NCBI RefSeq assembly: GCF_003347515.1
Contig: NZ_QEII01000234.1
Span: forward strand, 62,001 to 126,000
Origin: Rhodoferax ferrireducens
GTDB taxonomy: Bacteria > Pseudomonadota > Gammaproteobacteria > Burkholderiales > Burkholderiaceae_C
Length of the DNA stretch: 64,000 bases
Direction: 5' to 3'
The translations under genes were made by a program, and so were the position numbers. Below are positions 18,040 through 26,262 of the stretch, in pieces. Numbering within the stretch: position 1 is the stretch's first letter; every line of letters begins with the position of its first letter. The notes under the pieces are model-generated. The model made no database searches. It saw only the letters and a program-made list of their open reading frames with translations, and was not told where the DNA came from.

Positions 18040-19407
18040 TTAGACATGCAGAAGCAGGTGCTCGCGTTCCCAAGGCGAAATCACCTTCATGAACTCGTCG
18101 AACTCCAGCTCCTTGATTTCGGAGTAAACCGTGATGAACTCCTTGCCCAAGACCTCGTGCAAATCCGACTCGCGGCGCAGCCAGTCCAGGGCCTCCCCCA
18201 AGCTGCGCGGAAGCGCATACGGCGCCAGATAAGCATCCCCTTTCATTTCAGCTTTGGGTTTGATCTTGTTTTTCAGCCCCAGATAACCGCAGGCCAGGGT
18301 CATGGCCATGGCCACATAAGGGTTCGCGTCGGCACCAATCACCCGGTTTTCAACACGGCGCGCCTCGGGCGATGAAATCGGTGAGCGAATGCCCACGGTG
18401 CGGTTGTCGTAGCCCCACTCAATGTTGATGGGTGCGGCCGTGTTGCGCGACAGGCGGCGATAACTGTTGACGTAAGGCGCCACCAGCACCATCGCTGCCG
18501 GAATGTAGCGCTGCAAGCCGCCGATGTAATGCATGAAGGCTTCCGAGGGCGAGCCATTTTCATTGCTGAAGATATTCTTACCTGTTGTTGTGTTCAAGAT
18601 ACTCTGATGCACGTGCATCGCGCTGCCCGGTTCGCCCGCGATTGGCTTGGCCATAAAGGTGGCGTACATGTCGTGCCGCAATGCCGCCTCACGCACCGTG
18701 CGCTTGAAAAAGAACACCTCATCCGCCAGCCCCAGCGGTTCAGCATGGAAGAAATTGATCTCCATCTGGCCCGCGCCTACCTCGTGAATCAAGGTATCGA
18801 CATTCAGCTCCATCTTGTCGCAGTAGTCGTAAATCTCCTCAAACAGCGGATCGAATTCATTCACGGCATCAATGCTGTAGGCCTGGCGGGAGGTCTCGGC
18901 ACGCCCGCTTCGGCCAATAGGTGGCTTTAACAAGGTATTGGGGTCAGTGTTGCGGGCGGTCAAGTAAAACTCCAACTCGGGTGCGACGATGGGTTGCCAG
19001 CCTTCCGCCGCAAACAAGTCACACACCCGGCGCAACACGGTTCGGGGTGCAAAGGGAACCAGATTGCCCTGGTGGTCAAAACAGTCATGAATCACCTGGG
19101 CCGTCGGGTCGGTCGCCCAGGGAACGATGCGCACCGTCGAGGGGTCCGGGCGCAGCTGCATGTCCTTGTCGGTGGGATCAATCACGTCGTAATAGGGGCC
19201 GCTTTCAGGAAACTCGCCCGTGACACCCATGGCCACAATGGCCTGCGGCAAACGCATGCCGCGGTCTTCCGTGAACTTGCCCCGAGGCAAAATTTTGCCG
19301 CGGGCCACACCGGTCAAGTCGGGCACCAGGCACTCCACCTCGGTGACCCGGCGCTCATTGAGCCATTGCTCCAGGTCGTTGAAGTTCATTGATTTTTTTT
19401 CGTTCAT
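18040..19407 (-). CDS. puuA: Glutamine synthetase-like gamma-glutamylputrescine synthetase
   Basis: A 455-residue glutamine synthetase-fold protein. It has the beta-grasp N-terminus and the catalytic signatures HEVGAGQMEINF, AGEPGSAMHVHQS and RRLSRNTAAPINIEWGYDNR. The length and neighbourhood fit PuuA/SpuI, which joins glutamate to putrescine using ATP, rather than GlnA. ATG at 19407 has GGGAG upstream; its ATG overlaps the TGA that ends the puuD remnant. A second ATG at 19389 is possible. Confidence 0.88.
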   Translation of the reverse strand: MNEKKSMNFNDLEQWLNERRVTEVECLVPDLTGVARGKILPRGKFTEDRGMRLPQAIVAMGVTGEFPESGPYYDVIDPTDKDMQLRPDPSTVRIVPWATDPTAQVIHDCFDHQGNLVPFAPRTVLRRVCDLFAAEGWQPIVAPELEFYLTARNTDPNTLLKPPIGRSGRAETSRQAYSIDAVNEFDPLFEEIYDYCDKMELNVDTLIHEVGAGQMEINFFHAEPLGLADEVFFFKRTVREAALRHDMYATFMAKPIAGEPGSAMHVHQSILNTTTGKNIFSNENGSPSEAFMHYIGGLQRYIPAAMVLVAPYVNSYRRLSRNTAAPINIEWGYDNRTVGIRSPISSPEARRVENRVIGADANPYVAMAMTLACGYLGLKNKIKPKAEMKGDAYLAPYALPRSLGEALDWLRRESDLHEVLGKEFITVYSEIKELEFDEFMKVISPWEREHLLLHV

Positions 19408-19671
19408 GAATTACTCCCGATTGCGGTTGACTGCGCCTGCGCCCATGGACGCAAGCCATGTGCCAGGCGTGCGATGCACTGTCCGTGCAGGTAGTTGACC
19501 TGAGCCGATTCGGCCCCGTGCCCATGGGGTGAACGCTGAGCCTTTGATGAGCCTGACATCATGGTGGGGCGCGTATTTATCGCCCAGCACCAGATAGGGC
19601 ATTTTGTGATCGGCATCACCTAACGGACGGTGGTCCATGGGAGCCAAACCAGGCAGGGCCGCTTTGTCATA
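19404..19671 (-). pseudogene. Remnant of a PuuD-type gamma-glutamyl-GABA hydrolase
   Basis: Two frames together resemble the middle of PuuD (class I glutamine amidotransferase fold). Frame one (about 19660-19550) reads MDHRPLGDADHKMP and LGDKYAPHHDVRL, like the HRED...QYAPSHEV stretch of E. coli PuuD. Around 19530 the reading shifts to the frame that gives ESAQVNYLHGQCIARLAHGL, like the VNSLHGQGAKVV segment. That frame ends in a TGA overlapping the puuA start. The nucleophile CRG region before it and the HPEW region after it are missing. Only about 80 residues of family sequence remain, so no active enzyme can be made. Confidence 0.68.
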
Positions 19672-19693
19672 AACGTCTCCGTTTTACTTGTCT

Positions 19694-19756
19694 CATTGTG
19701 CCGCGAAATTGGTTCACAATGGGAGCCAGTTAAGCCAAGTGCATGGTGCCACTTGG
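19694..19756. promoter_or_regulatory. Two dyads upstream of the MocR regulator, candidate operators
   Basis: CATTGTG (19694-19700) is inverted at CACAATG (19715-19721), and CCAAGTG (19735-19741) at CACTTGG (19750-19756). The motifs CATTGTGCC and CATGGTGCC also form a direct repeat. They lie between the puuA operon and the divergent regulator, where such a regulator would act. Confidence 0.45.
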
Positions 19757-19811
19757 AATACCAAAAAATCCAGACTGCTCTCAACACCTTGACCCTGCAT
19801 GTCGGCCCATC

Positions 19812-21278
19812 ATGCTTTCAGAACTCTTGCTGACTGACATAGCGCGGCTGAGCGCGCAAAGCAAGCTGCCTCTGCACCGGCAGCTGTATGAAGCGCTGCG
19901 CCGCGCCATTCTGGATGGCAAACTGTCAGCGGGCGATCGTCTGCCCTCCAGTCGTGAACTGACGCAGGACTTGAATTTGTCGCGCAACACAGTGGTGGCG
20001 GCACTCAGCCAGCTTGGCGTCGAGGGCTACCTGGTGAGCCGTGTTGGCAGCGGCACTTATGTGAATGACAGCGTCCCGAAGTCAGCCCCTTGCCGGCACC
20101 CGCCCCATGCGATCCAAACCGCAAAACTATCCCGGCGCGGCCAGTCACTGGCGACAACCTTCTGTGCGGACAAGCTCGAAGTGCAGCCGTTTACGCCCGG
20201 CATCGCCGACTTCAGCGTATTTCCGGTGGCGCTGTGGCAGCGCCTGCAGAATAAACACTGGCGGATGACCTACCCCGACATGCTCGACTACAGCTACTCG
20301 GGGGGCTACGCCCCGCTGCGCCGGGCGGTAGCCGATTACCTGCGGGTATTTCGCAGCGTGACGCTGGAGGTTGACCAAGTCATTATTACCAGCGGCACCC
20401 ATCAGTCGCTGGAACTGTGCGCCCAGCTGCTGGCCGATCATGGCGACACCGTCTGGCTGGAAGACCCCGCCTATTGGGGCGCCGTCAAGGCTTTTATGGC
20501 GACGGGCCTCAACCTGCATCCGGTGGCGGTTGACCAGCAGGGAATTGCGCCCCGGATAGAGGATGAAGCCACGCCCCCGCGACTGATCTACCTGACGCCT
20601 TCTCACCAGTACCCCATGGGCGCGGCCATGTCGCTGGCGCGCCGTCACCAGATTTTGTCGATCGCCCGAAAGCACAAGGCCTGGATTCTGGAAGACGACT
20701 ACGACAGCGAGTTCCGTTTCAGCGGCCCCCCGATTTCATCCCTGGCTGGTCTGGATGCGGACGAACGCGTGCTCTATATGGGGTCGTTTTCCAAGGTGCT
20801 CTACCCTGGCCTCAAGCTGGCTTATCTGGTGGTACCCAAGGGTCTCGTGGCATCGTTTAAACAGGCGCATTACGACCTCAACCGGCCCGGCCAGATGCCG
20901 CTGCAAGCCGCCCTGGCGGAATTCATCGAGATGGGGCACTTCGCCAGCGCCCTGCGCCGTACCCGCCAGAGCTACGCCGAACGCCGCCATTGCCTGCTGG
21001 AGGCACTCAAACCCTGTTTGGGCGCTCAGGCCTACATCAGTGGCGCGGAACAAGGCCTGCACCTGTGTTTGCGCCTGCCTGCCGCTGTGGACGACAAAGC
21101 GTTGGCCGATCGCATCAGCCAACAGGGCCTCACCGTGCGACCCCTGTCGGCCTACTGCCTGAAGCGCAAGGATGCCAAAGGACTGGTGATCGGTTACGGC
21201 TATGCACCGCTGGCTGAGATTGAACGCTGTGGCCCCCTGCTGGCCCGTGCTGTGACAGACTCGCTGACAAGAACTTAA
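19812..21278 (+). CDS. MocR-family (GntR HTH + aminotransferase) transcriptional regulator
   Basis: A 488-residue regulator. The N-terminal winged helix of the GntR family covers residues about 12-75 (PLHRQLYEALRRAIL, PSSRELTQDLNLSRNTVVAAL). A full type-I aminotransferase-like domain follows, with the PLP lysine in MGSFSKVLYPGLKLAY. MocR proteins use PLP adducts of amino acids or amines as signals. Its divergent position next to puuA suggests control of putrescine degradation. The frame is open from 19743; MLSELLLTDIARL at 19812 fits the family better. Its stop overlaps the stop of the convergent oxidase gene. Confidence 0.9.
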   Translation: MLSELLLTDIARLSAQSKLPLHRQLYEALRRAILDGKLSAGDRLPSSRELTQDLNLSRNTVVAALSQLGVEGYLVSRVGSGTYVNDSVPKSAPCRHPPHAIQTAKLSRRGQSLATTFCADKLEVQPFTPGIADFSVFPVALWQRLQNKHWRMTYPDMLDYSYSGGYAPLRRAVADYLRVFRSVTLEVDQVIITSGTHQSLELCAQLLADHGDTVWLEDPAYWGAVKAFMATGLNLHPVAVDQQGIAPRIEDEATPPRLIYLTPSHQYPMGAAMSLARRHQILSIARKHKAWILEDDYDSEFRFSGPPISSLAGLDADERVLYMGSFSKVLYPGLKLAYLVVPKGLVASFKQAHYDLNRPGQMPLQAALAEFIEMGHFASALRRTRQSYAERRHCLLEALKPCLGAQAYISGAEQGLHLCLRLPAAVDDKALADRISQQGLTVRPLSAYCLKRKDAKGLVIGYGYAPLAEIERCGPLLARAVTDSLTRT

Positions 21279-22585
21279 AACGCGTCCCGCAAGCGGAAGA
21301 ACAAGGTACCCAGCACGAGGCTGGGCGTGCGCAAAAAAGCGCCACCCGGAAACGCGCGATGCTGCAAGGCAGCAAACACATCAAAACGCCCGGCCTGCCC
21401 TGCTACGGCCTCCGCCACCAGACGGCCAGCCAGGCCCGTCAAAGCGACGCCATGGCCGCTGAACCCATGCAGGTAATACAGGTTGTCGCCCAAGCGCCCA
21501 AAGTCAGGCGCGCGGTTCATGCTGATATCGACAAAACCACCCCATACGTACTCAATGGGAACACCCTGCAACGCCGGAAAAACCTGCCGCATGCGTTGGC
21601 CCATCACGACCTCCAGATTGCCCGGCGTGCGGGTGGTGTAACTGACCCGGCCGCCAAAGAGCAGACGGTGGTCGGCACTGAACCGGAAGTAATCAAGCAC
21701 GAAGTTGTTGTCGCACACAGCGGCGTTGCTGGGGATCAGACGCTGGCACAAGCCCGGTTCAAGCGGGGCCGTTGCCACCATATAGGTGCCCACCGGCATG
21801 ATGCGCGACGCGATGTCCGGCGCCACGCGCGGCCCATATTCGCCCAGCGTGCAATTGCCCGCCAGCACACCGAACTGTGCCGTGACAAGGCCCGCCGCCG
21901 TGTGGGCGGTCAAGGTGGCGCCGCGCTGAATTTTCAGCACCGGCGACTGCTCGTAAATGCGGACCCCCAGCGAACGTGCCGCCTCGGCCAGCCCCAAGCC
22001 ATACTTCAGCGGATGAAGATGACCGGAGGTCAGCTCAAATGCGGCCGCGCAGTAGCGCTGGCTCGCGATATGGCGTTGGGTATCTGCACCGCGGGCGAAA
22101 GCGCAGGCAAAACCATAGTCGCGCTCCATGGCTTGCACGTCGGCTTCCAGCGCACGAGCCTTGCGCGGCGAGTCGGCAACGTGCAGATAGCCCGACTTGC
22201 GATCGCAGTCAATCTGGAACCGGGCGATGCGTTCATCCATCAGCTGAATGCCCTCCAGCGACATGTCCCAGGCCAAACGCGCGTCGGCGCGACCGAGTTG
22301 CCGCTCAAACGGCTCTTGTCCGCTGGCATAACCCACGAGGGCCTGACCACCGTTGCGCCCCGAGGCACCGCTGCAAATCCGATCGGCCTCCAGCAGCACC
22401 ACGCTGAAGCCGCGCTGTGCGAGTTCAATCGCCGCCGACAAGCCCGCGAACCCGGCCCCGACAACGAGCACATCGGCGTTGACTGCGCCTTGCAAGGGCG
22501 GTTCGGACGGCAGTCGCTGCACACTGGCCTCGTAATAGCTTCTTTGCTTGAGCTGGGTATCCGAGTTGAGCAGCATGGTCAACAT
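21275..22585 (-). CDS. puuB: FAD-dependent oxidase, likely gamma-glutamylputrescine oxidase (PuuB/OrdL)
   Basis: A 436-residue DAO-family flavoprotein. The dinucleotide-binding motif DVLVVGAGFAGLSAAIELAQ lies near residue 40; the C-terminal part has YVWGGFVDISMNRAPDFGRL and HGFSGHGVALTGLAGRLVAE, typical of PuuB/OrdL. It would oxidise gamma-glutamylputrescine to the aldehyde that PuuC uses. Start at 22585 (MLTMLLNSDTQ) has GTGGA just upstream; the frame runs open to 22795 with unrelated sequence. It is convergent with the MocR gene, with overlapping stop codons, and so apart from the main operon. Confidence 0.87.
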   Translation of the reverse strand: MLTMLLNSDTQLKQRSYYEASVQRLPSEPPLQGAVNADVLVVGAGFAGLSAAIELAQRGFSVVLLEADRICSGASGRNGGQALVGYASGQEPFERQLGRADARLAWDMSLEGIQLMDERIARFQIDCDRKSGYLHVADSPRKARALEADVQAMERDYGFACAFARGADTQRHIASQRYCAAAFELTSGHLHPLKYGLGLAEAARSLGVRIYEQSPVLKIQRGATLTAHTAAGLVTAQFGVLAGNCTLGEYGPRVAPDIASRIMPVGTYMVATAPLEPGLCQRLIPSNAAVCDNNFVLDYFRFSADHRLLFGGRVSYTTRTPGNLEVVMGQRMRQVFPALQGVPIEYVWGGFVDISMNRAPDFGRLGDNLYYLHGFSGHGVALTGLAGRLVAEAVAGQAGRFDVFAALQHRAFPGGAFLRTPSLVLGTLFFRLRDAF

Positions 22586-22748
22586 TCCACAGACCCTTGA
22601 TGGGCGATGTCTGACCTTAACGCCAGTTGCACGCCCCAACAGGTGCCAATTTATGCAGTGAGCGGCAAGCCACTGTCGCCTGATCGACCCATGCGCAGGC
22701 GTCAGGCATGATGCAATCCTTCGACATTTACCCAAGCAAGCGCCTGCC

Positions 22749-23735
22749 ATGGCACCCGCTTCAAACGCCTTGACTACTACAAAACACCGCCTCACAGCCT
22801 ATGGCCTTCTGGCCCTCAGCATGTCGCTGGTTGGCAGTTATGTCGCCCTGTCAAAACCGCTGGTGGCGGCGCTGCCGGTATTTTTGCTGGCCTGGATGCG
22901 TTTTGGCATCGGCGGACTCGCCATGCCGCACTGGCTGAAAAAACCAGTCGGAGAGCCGCCCATGACCGGTGCGACCCGCAAGCTGGTGTTTCTGGAGTCC
23001 TTGCTGGGCAACTTCTTATTCTCCATCTGCATGCTCTACGGCGTCAGCATGACCAGCGCGGTCTCGGCGGGCGTCATCATGGCCTCCATCCCGGCCGCGG
23101 TCGCGCTGATGAGCTGGTTCTTCCTGCGTGAGCGCATAGGCCTTCGGGTCTGGGCCGCGATTGCCTGCGCAGCCTTCGGCATAGGTTTGTTTTCGCTATC
23201 AAAATCAGAGCTGCCTGCGCAATATACACGAGGGCTAGAGGCTGATTTAGCGTATAAAAACATGCTGTGGGGCAATCTGCTGGTGTTTGCCGCCGTGTTG
23301 TGCGAAGCCGCATACGCCGTGATCGGCAAGAAGCTCACAGGCACCCTGAGCGCAAAACGGATCACCGCGCTGATCAACCTATGGGGCTTTGTGTTGATGA
23401 CGCCCCTGGGCCTCTACATGGCCTTGCAGTTCGACTTTGGCACCGTGACCTCAGGTACCTGGCTGCTGCTGGTCTTCTACTCGCTAGCGGCCAGCGTGTG
23501 GACCGTGTGGTTGTGGATGACGGGCCTGCAAACCGTGCCGGCCGCGAAGGCCGGGGTGTTCACCGTCATGCTGCCCATCTCGGCGGCACTGGTCGGCGTG
23601 TTCGCCTTGGGCGAGACGCTGCGTGGCGTGCAGCTGCTGGCGTTCGGTATCGCCATGATCGGCGTGGTGCTGGCCACCCTGCCCGCCCGCGCCAGCTTCA
23701 CACCTGCCAGTGCTAAGTCAGACGGCGCGCACTGA
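22749..23735 (+). CDS. DMT-superfamily (EamA) transporter carrying an in-frame 55-bp repeat
   Basis: A 328-residue inner-membrane protein with about ten hydrophobic segments in two EamA repeats (first about residues 15-145, second about 175-320). The substrate cannot be told; family members export amino acids or metabolites. Residues about 149-167 (KSELPAQYTRGLEADLAYK) are polar, lie in the loop between the two halves, and are encoded by a copy of the 55-bp dispersed repeat. The gene is divergent from puuB and its 3' end overlaps the convergent RraA-like gene by about 23 bases. Confidence 0.88.
   Translation: MAPASNALTTTKHRLTAYGLLALSMSLVGSYVALSKPLVAALPVFLLAWMRFGIGGLAMPHWLKKPVGEPPMTGATRKLVFLESLLGNFLFSICMLYGVSMTSAVSAGVIMASIPAAVALMSWFFLRERIGLRVWAAIACAAFGIGLFSLSKSELPAQYTRGLEADLAYKNMLWGNLLVFAAVLCEAAYAVIGKKLTGTLSAKRITALINLWGFVLMTPLGLYMALQFDFGTVTSGTWLLLVFYSLAASVWTVWLWMTGLQTVPAAKAGVFTVMLPISAALVGVFALGETLRGVQLLAFGIAMIGVVLATLPARASFTPASAKSDGAH
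23194..23248 (-). repeat. 55-bp dispersed repeat, copy 3 (inside DMT transporter gene)
   Basis: Read on the minus strand it has AAATCAGCCTCTAGCCCTCG at the left, then TTGCGCAGGCAGCTCTGATT, and ends GATAGCG. It is the best-preserved copy and lies wholly within coding sequence without breaking the frame. Confidence 0.8.
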
Positions 23736-24234
23736 GCACGATGCCATCTTCGTCCGCATAAAGCCAATTGCCGGGACGCACCCAGACGCCCTGGAGCTGG
23801 ACCGCCATGTCTGTCTGGCCTTCATTGCGTTTCTCCGTCGGCAGCGGCATGCTCGCCAGGGCACGAATGCCCACATCGAGCACAGCCAGTTCGGCCACGT
23901 CGCGAACACAGCCGTCAATCACCACGCCAGCCCAGCCGTTTTTGGCCGCCGCTGCGCCCAAGTTGCCACCCAGCAAGGCGCGGCGCAAAGACCCACCGCC
24001 ATCGACCACCAGCACTTTGCCAATCCGCCCGGCCGGTGTCTCCTCGAAACCCACCGAATCCAGCGCCGCCTTGACCAGCGTGTTGTCCTCGAAGCATTTG
24101 AGGGTCACGACAGGACCGCAAAATCTACGCACGGCACCAAAGTCCCGAAACACCGGCGGCAAAACCTGGAAGTCGCCGGACGAATCGTTTTTGTGGGCGT
24201 CGCACAGGTCGCAAGTGGCAAATGATGAAGTCAT
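23713..24234 (-). CDS. RraA family protein (RNase E inhibitor-like / HMG aldolase-like)
   Basis: A 173-residue protein of the RraA/MenG family, with the conserved core LRRALLGGNLGAAAAKNGW and VVIDGCVRDVAEL. E. coli RraA binds RNase E; other members are class II 4-hydroxy-4-methyl-2-oxoglutarate aldolases, whose RD motif (CVRD) is present here. The length (161 in E. coli RraA) fits either. The N-terminus (MTSSFATCDLCDAHK) is conserved. The neighbours give no pathway, so either role is possible. Confidence 0.88.
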   Translation of the reverse strand: MTSSFATCDLCDAHKNDSSGDFQVLPPVFRDFGAVRRFCGPVVTLKCFEDNTLVKAALDSVGFEETPAGRIGKVLVVDGGGSLRRALLGGNLGAAAAKNGWAGVVIDGCVRDVAELAVLDVGIRALASMPLPTEKRNEGQTDMAVQLQGVWVRPGNWLYADEDGIVLSARRLT

Positions 24235-24555
24235 GGTTGGGTTCCTTTGGTTGGCAAAATTGTAGAGCGTCAGACCAGCCCGTCGCGAGACGCAAGGGCA
24301 TGCAACAGCCTCTCGTAACGCCGTGTGGATGGCGGCATCAACGGCCCTTCGCGAACATTTTGTTGCACCCCCCGCGACTCACATTCGTGCCTCAGAGGGA
24401 AAACCACGCAAATCACCTATGAAAAAACAACATTCTCCAGTGAAATAAACGATTTGCCCCTAGGAAACACCCACATTCTCCAGTAGCATCCTGTTTGCCA
24501 GTGAAGAAGCAGTTTTTCTCTGGTGATTAATCAACTTCAAGAAGGACAATAAATC
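24235..24555. other. Intergenic region upstream of the SWIB gene with a 12-bp direct repeat
   Basis: No gene is seen in this 321-bp stretch. ACATTCTCCAGT occurs at 24430-24441 and again at 24473-24484, 43 bp apart, in the likely promoter region of the SWIB gene; a looser relative (TTTCTCTGGTG) lies nearer the start. The repeat could be a regulator site but could also be chance. Confidence 0.4.
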
Positions 24556-25020
24556 ATGGCAACTGCAAAAAAAGCACCGGCAAAGAAAGCTGCACCTGCA
24601 AAAAAAGCAGCACCGGTCAAGAGCGCGGCTCCTGCAAAGAAAGTCGCACCTGCCAAGACCGTAGCCGCCAAGGCGCCGGCCAAAAAGGCAGCGCCAGCTA
24701 AAAAAGCTGTGCCTGCCAAGAAAGCGGCTCCGGCTAAGAAAGTCGCTGCGACCAAAGCACCCGCCAAGAAGCGGACTGCCAACGCCGCGTTCATGAAAGC
24801 ACTGACGCCCAGCGCCGCTCTGGCTGCCGTAGTGGGTGCAAGCCCACTGCCACGCACCGAGGTGGTGAAGCAGCTGTGGGTTTACATCAAGAAGAACAAG
24901 CTGCAAGACGCCATCAACAAGCGCATGATCAATGCCGACGCCAAACTGAAGGAAGTCTTCGGCAAGGTGCAGGTATCCATGTTCGAGATGGCTGGCCTGA
25001 TCGGCAAACACCTCAAGTAA
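24556..25020 (+). CDS. Histone H1-like Lys/Ala-rich protein with C-terminal SWIB domain
   Basis: A 154-residue protein in two parts. Residues 2-75 are built almost only of Ala, Lys, Pro and Val in degenerate AKKAAPAKKA units, like the DNA-binding tails of bacterial histone H1-like proteins. Residues about 78-154 form a SWIB/MDM2 domain (MKALTPSAALAAVVG, LPRTEVVKQLWVYIKKNKLQ, ADAKLKEVFGK, MFEMAGLIGKHLK), a fold otherwise known from eukaryotic chromatin remodellers and chlamydiae. It probably binds DNA and shapes the nucleoid. A strong AAGAAGGA site precedes the ATG, and a terminator follows. Confidence 0.93.
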   Translation: MATAKKAPAKKAAPAKKAAPVKSAAPAKKVAPAKTVAAKAPAKKAAPAKKAVPAKKAAPAKKVAATKAPAKKRTANAAFMKALTPSAALAAVVGASPLPRTEVVKQLWVYIKKNKLQDAINKRMINADAKLKEVFGKVQVSMFEMAGLIGKHLK

Positions 25021-25043
25021 TCAGCCCCTGCTGTTTACTTCAA

Positions 25044-25070
25044 AAGGCCGGCGCAAGTTGGCCTTTTTTT
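25044..25070 (+). terminator. Intrinsic terminator after the SWIB gene
   Basis: AAGGCC (25044-25049) pairs with GGCCTT (25060-25065), followed by a run of T. It lies 24 bases after the stop codon. Confidence 0.8.
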
Positions 25071-25255
25071 GTTTCAGGACAAGGATTTTGGTGTGGGTGG
25101 TACACGAGGGTTTATCCGAGGTAAATAGCGCCATTTTCTGACCATAAGCTCTACCGGAGCTTGCTAGAATTCGACGCAATCCTGACTATCAGGTCAAGAT
25201 TTTTTCATCTCCCTTCTCATAAGGCACTTCGAGTTCGCCCTTCACCCCCCAAACA

Positions 25256-26260
25256 ATGCTGCGCTTTCTCTTAACCCGCTTCAGCCTGATCATTCCGACT
25301 TTCATCGGCATGACGCTGGTCGCGTTCTTTCTGATTCGTCTGGTGCCGGGTGACCCGATCGAGACCCTGGCCGGCGAGCGCGGCATTGACGCAACACGCC
25401 ATGCGGCACTGCTCAAGGAATACGGGCTGGACCAACCGGTCATCGTTCAATACGGCATTTACATCGGTCGCGTGCTGCAAGGTGATTTGGGAAAATCCAT
25501 CATCACCCACGAGCCGGTGCTGAATGAATTCATGTCGCTCTTCCCCGCGACGATTGAACTGGCGGTATGTGCCATTCTGTTCGCACTCCTGCTGGGCATA
25601 CCGGCCGGCATTCTTGCGGCAGTAAAGCGCAACTCCGTGCTGGACCATGGCGTCATGGGCGTGTCGCTCACCGGTTATTCCATGCCCATCTTCTGGTGGG
25701 GTCTGCTGCTGATCCTGCTGTTCTCCGTGCAACTGGACCTGACGCCGGTGTCTGGGCGCATATCGGTCATGTACTTCATTGAGCCCGTCACGGGCTTTTT
25801 ATTAATCGACACCTTGCTGGCGGGTGACAAGGGGGCGTTCTGGTCGGCCCTCACTCACCTGATCTTGCCCACGATTGTGCTGGGGACCAATCCGCTGGCC
25901 GTGATTGCCCGCATGACCCGTTCCGCCATGCTTGAAGTGCTGGGCGAGGACTACATTCGTACCGCACGCGCCAAGGGCCTTTCTCACTTGCGGGTAGTCG
26001 GTCTTCATGCATTTCGCAATGCGCTTATTCCGGTGGTAACGGTTATCGGCCTGCAGGTGGGCGTGCTATTCACCGGCGCCATCCTGACCGAAACCATCTT
26101 CTCCTGGCCCGGGGTTGGCAAGTGGCTGATTGAAGCCATCGGCCGGCGCGACTATCCCGTGTTGCAGGGCGGCATGCTGCTTCTGGGCGCTATCGTGATG
26201 GCGGTCAACCTGCTGGTCGACGTGACCTACGGCATCATCAACCCGCGCATAAGGCACTAG
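25256..26260 (+). CDS. dppB: Dipeptide/oligopeptide ABC transporter permease (DppB type)
   Basis: A 334-residue permease. The N-terminal segment with LIPTFIGMTLVAFFLIRLVPGDP is the DppB/OppB signature, followed by about five more membrane segments and the EAA-type loop (DYIRTARAKGLSHLRVVGLHAFRNALIPV). It is the first gene of a five-gene peptide transporter. No clear Shine-Dalgarno sequence precedes the ATG. Confidence 0.93.
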   Translation: MLRFLLTRFSLIIPTFIGMTLVAFFLIRLVPGDPIETLAGERGIDATRHAALLKEYGLDQPVIVQYGIYIGRVLQGDLGKSIITHEPVLNEFMSLFPATIELAVCAILFALLLGIPAGILAAVKRNSVLDHGVMGVSLTGYSMPIFWWGLLLILLFSVQLDLTPVSGRISVMYFIEPVTGFLLIDTLLAGDKGAFWSALTHLILPTIVLGTNPLAVIARMTRSAMLEVLGEDYIRTARAKGLSHLRVVGLHAFRNALIPVVTVIGLQVGVLFTGAILTETIFSWPGVGKWLIEAIGRRDYPVLQGGMLLLGAIVMAVNLLVDVTYGIINPRIRH

Positions 26261-26262
26261 CG

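Noticed and set aside
16748-18043. A 431-codon plus-strand frame
   Set aside because: It is antisense to the SpuC-type transaminase, with no recognisable motif.
24556-24780. AAGAAAGC-type repeats as a possible CRISPR or tandem DNA repeat
   Set aside because: The repetition is at protein level (Ala-Lys-Lys units of the H1-like tail), with variable codons and no spacers.
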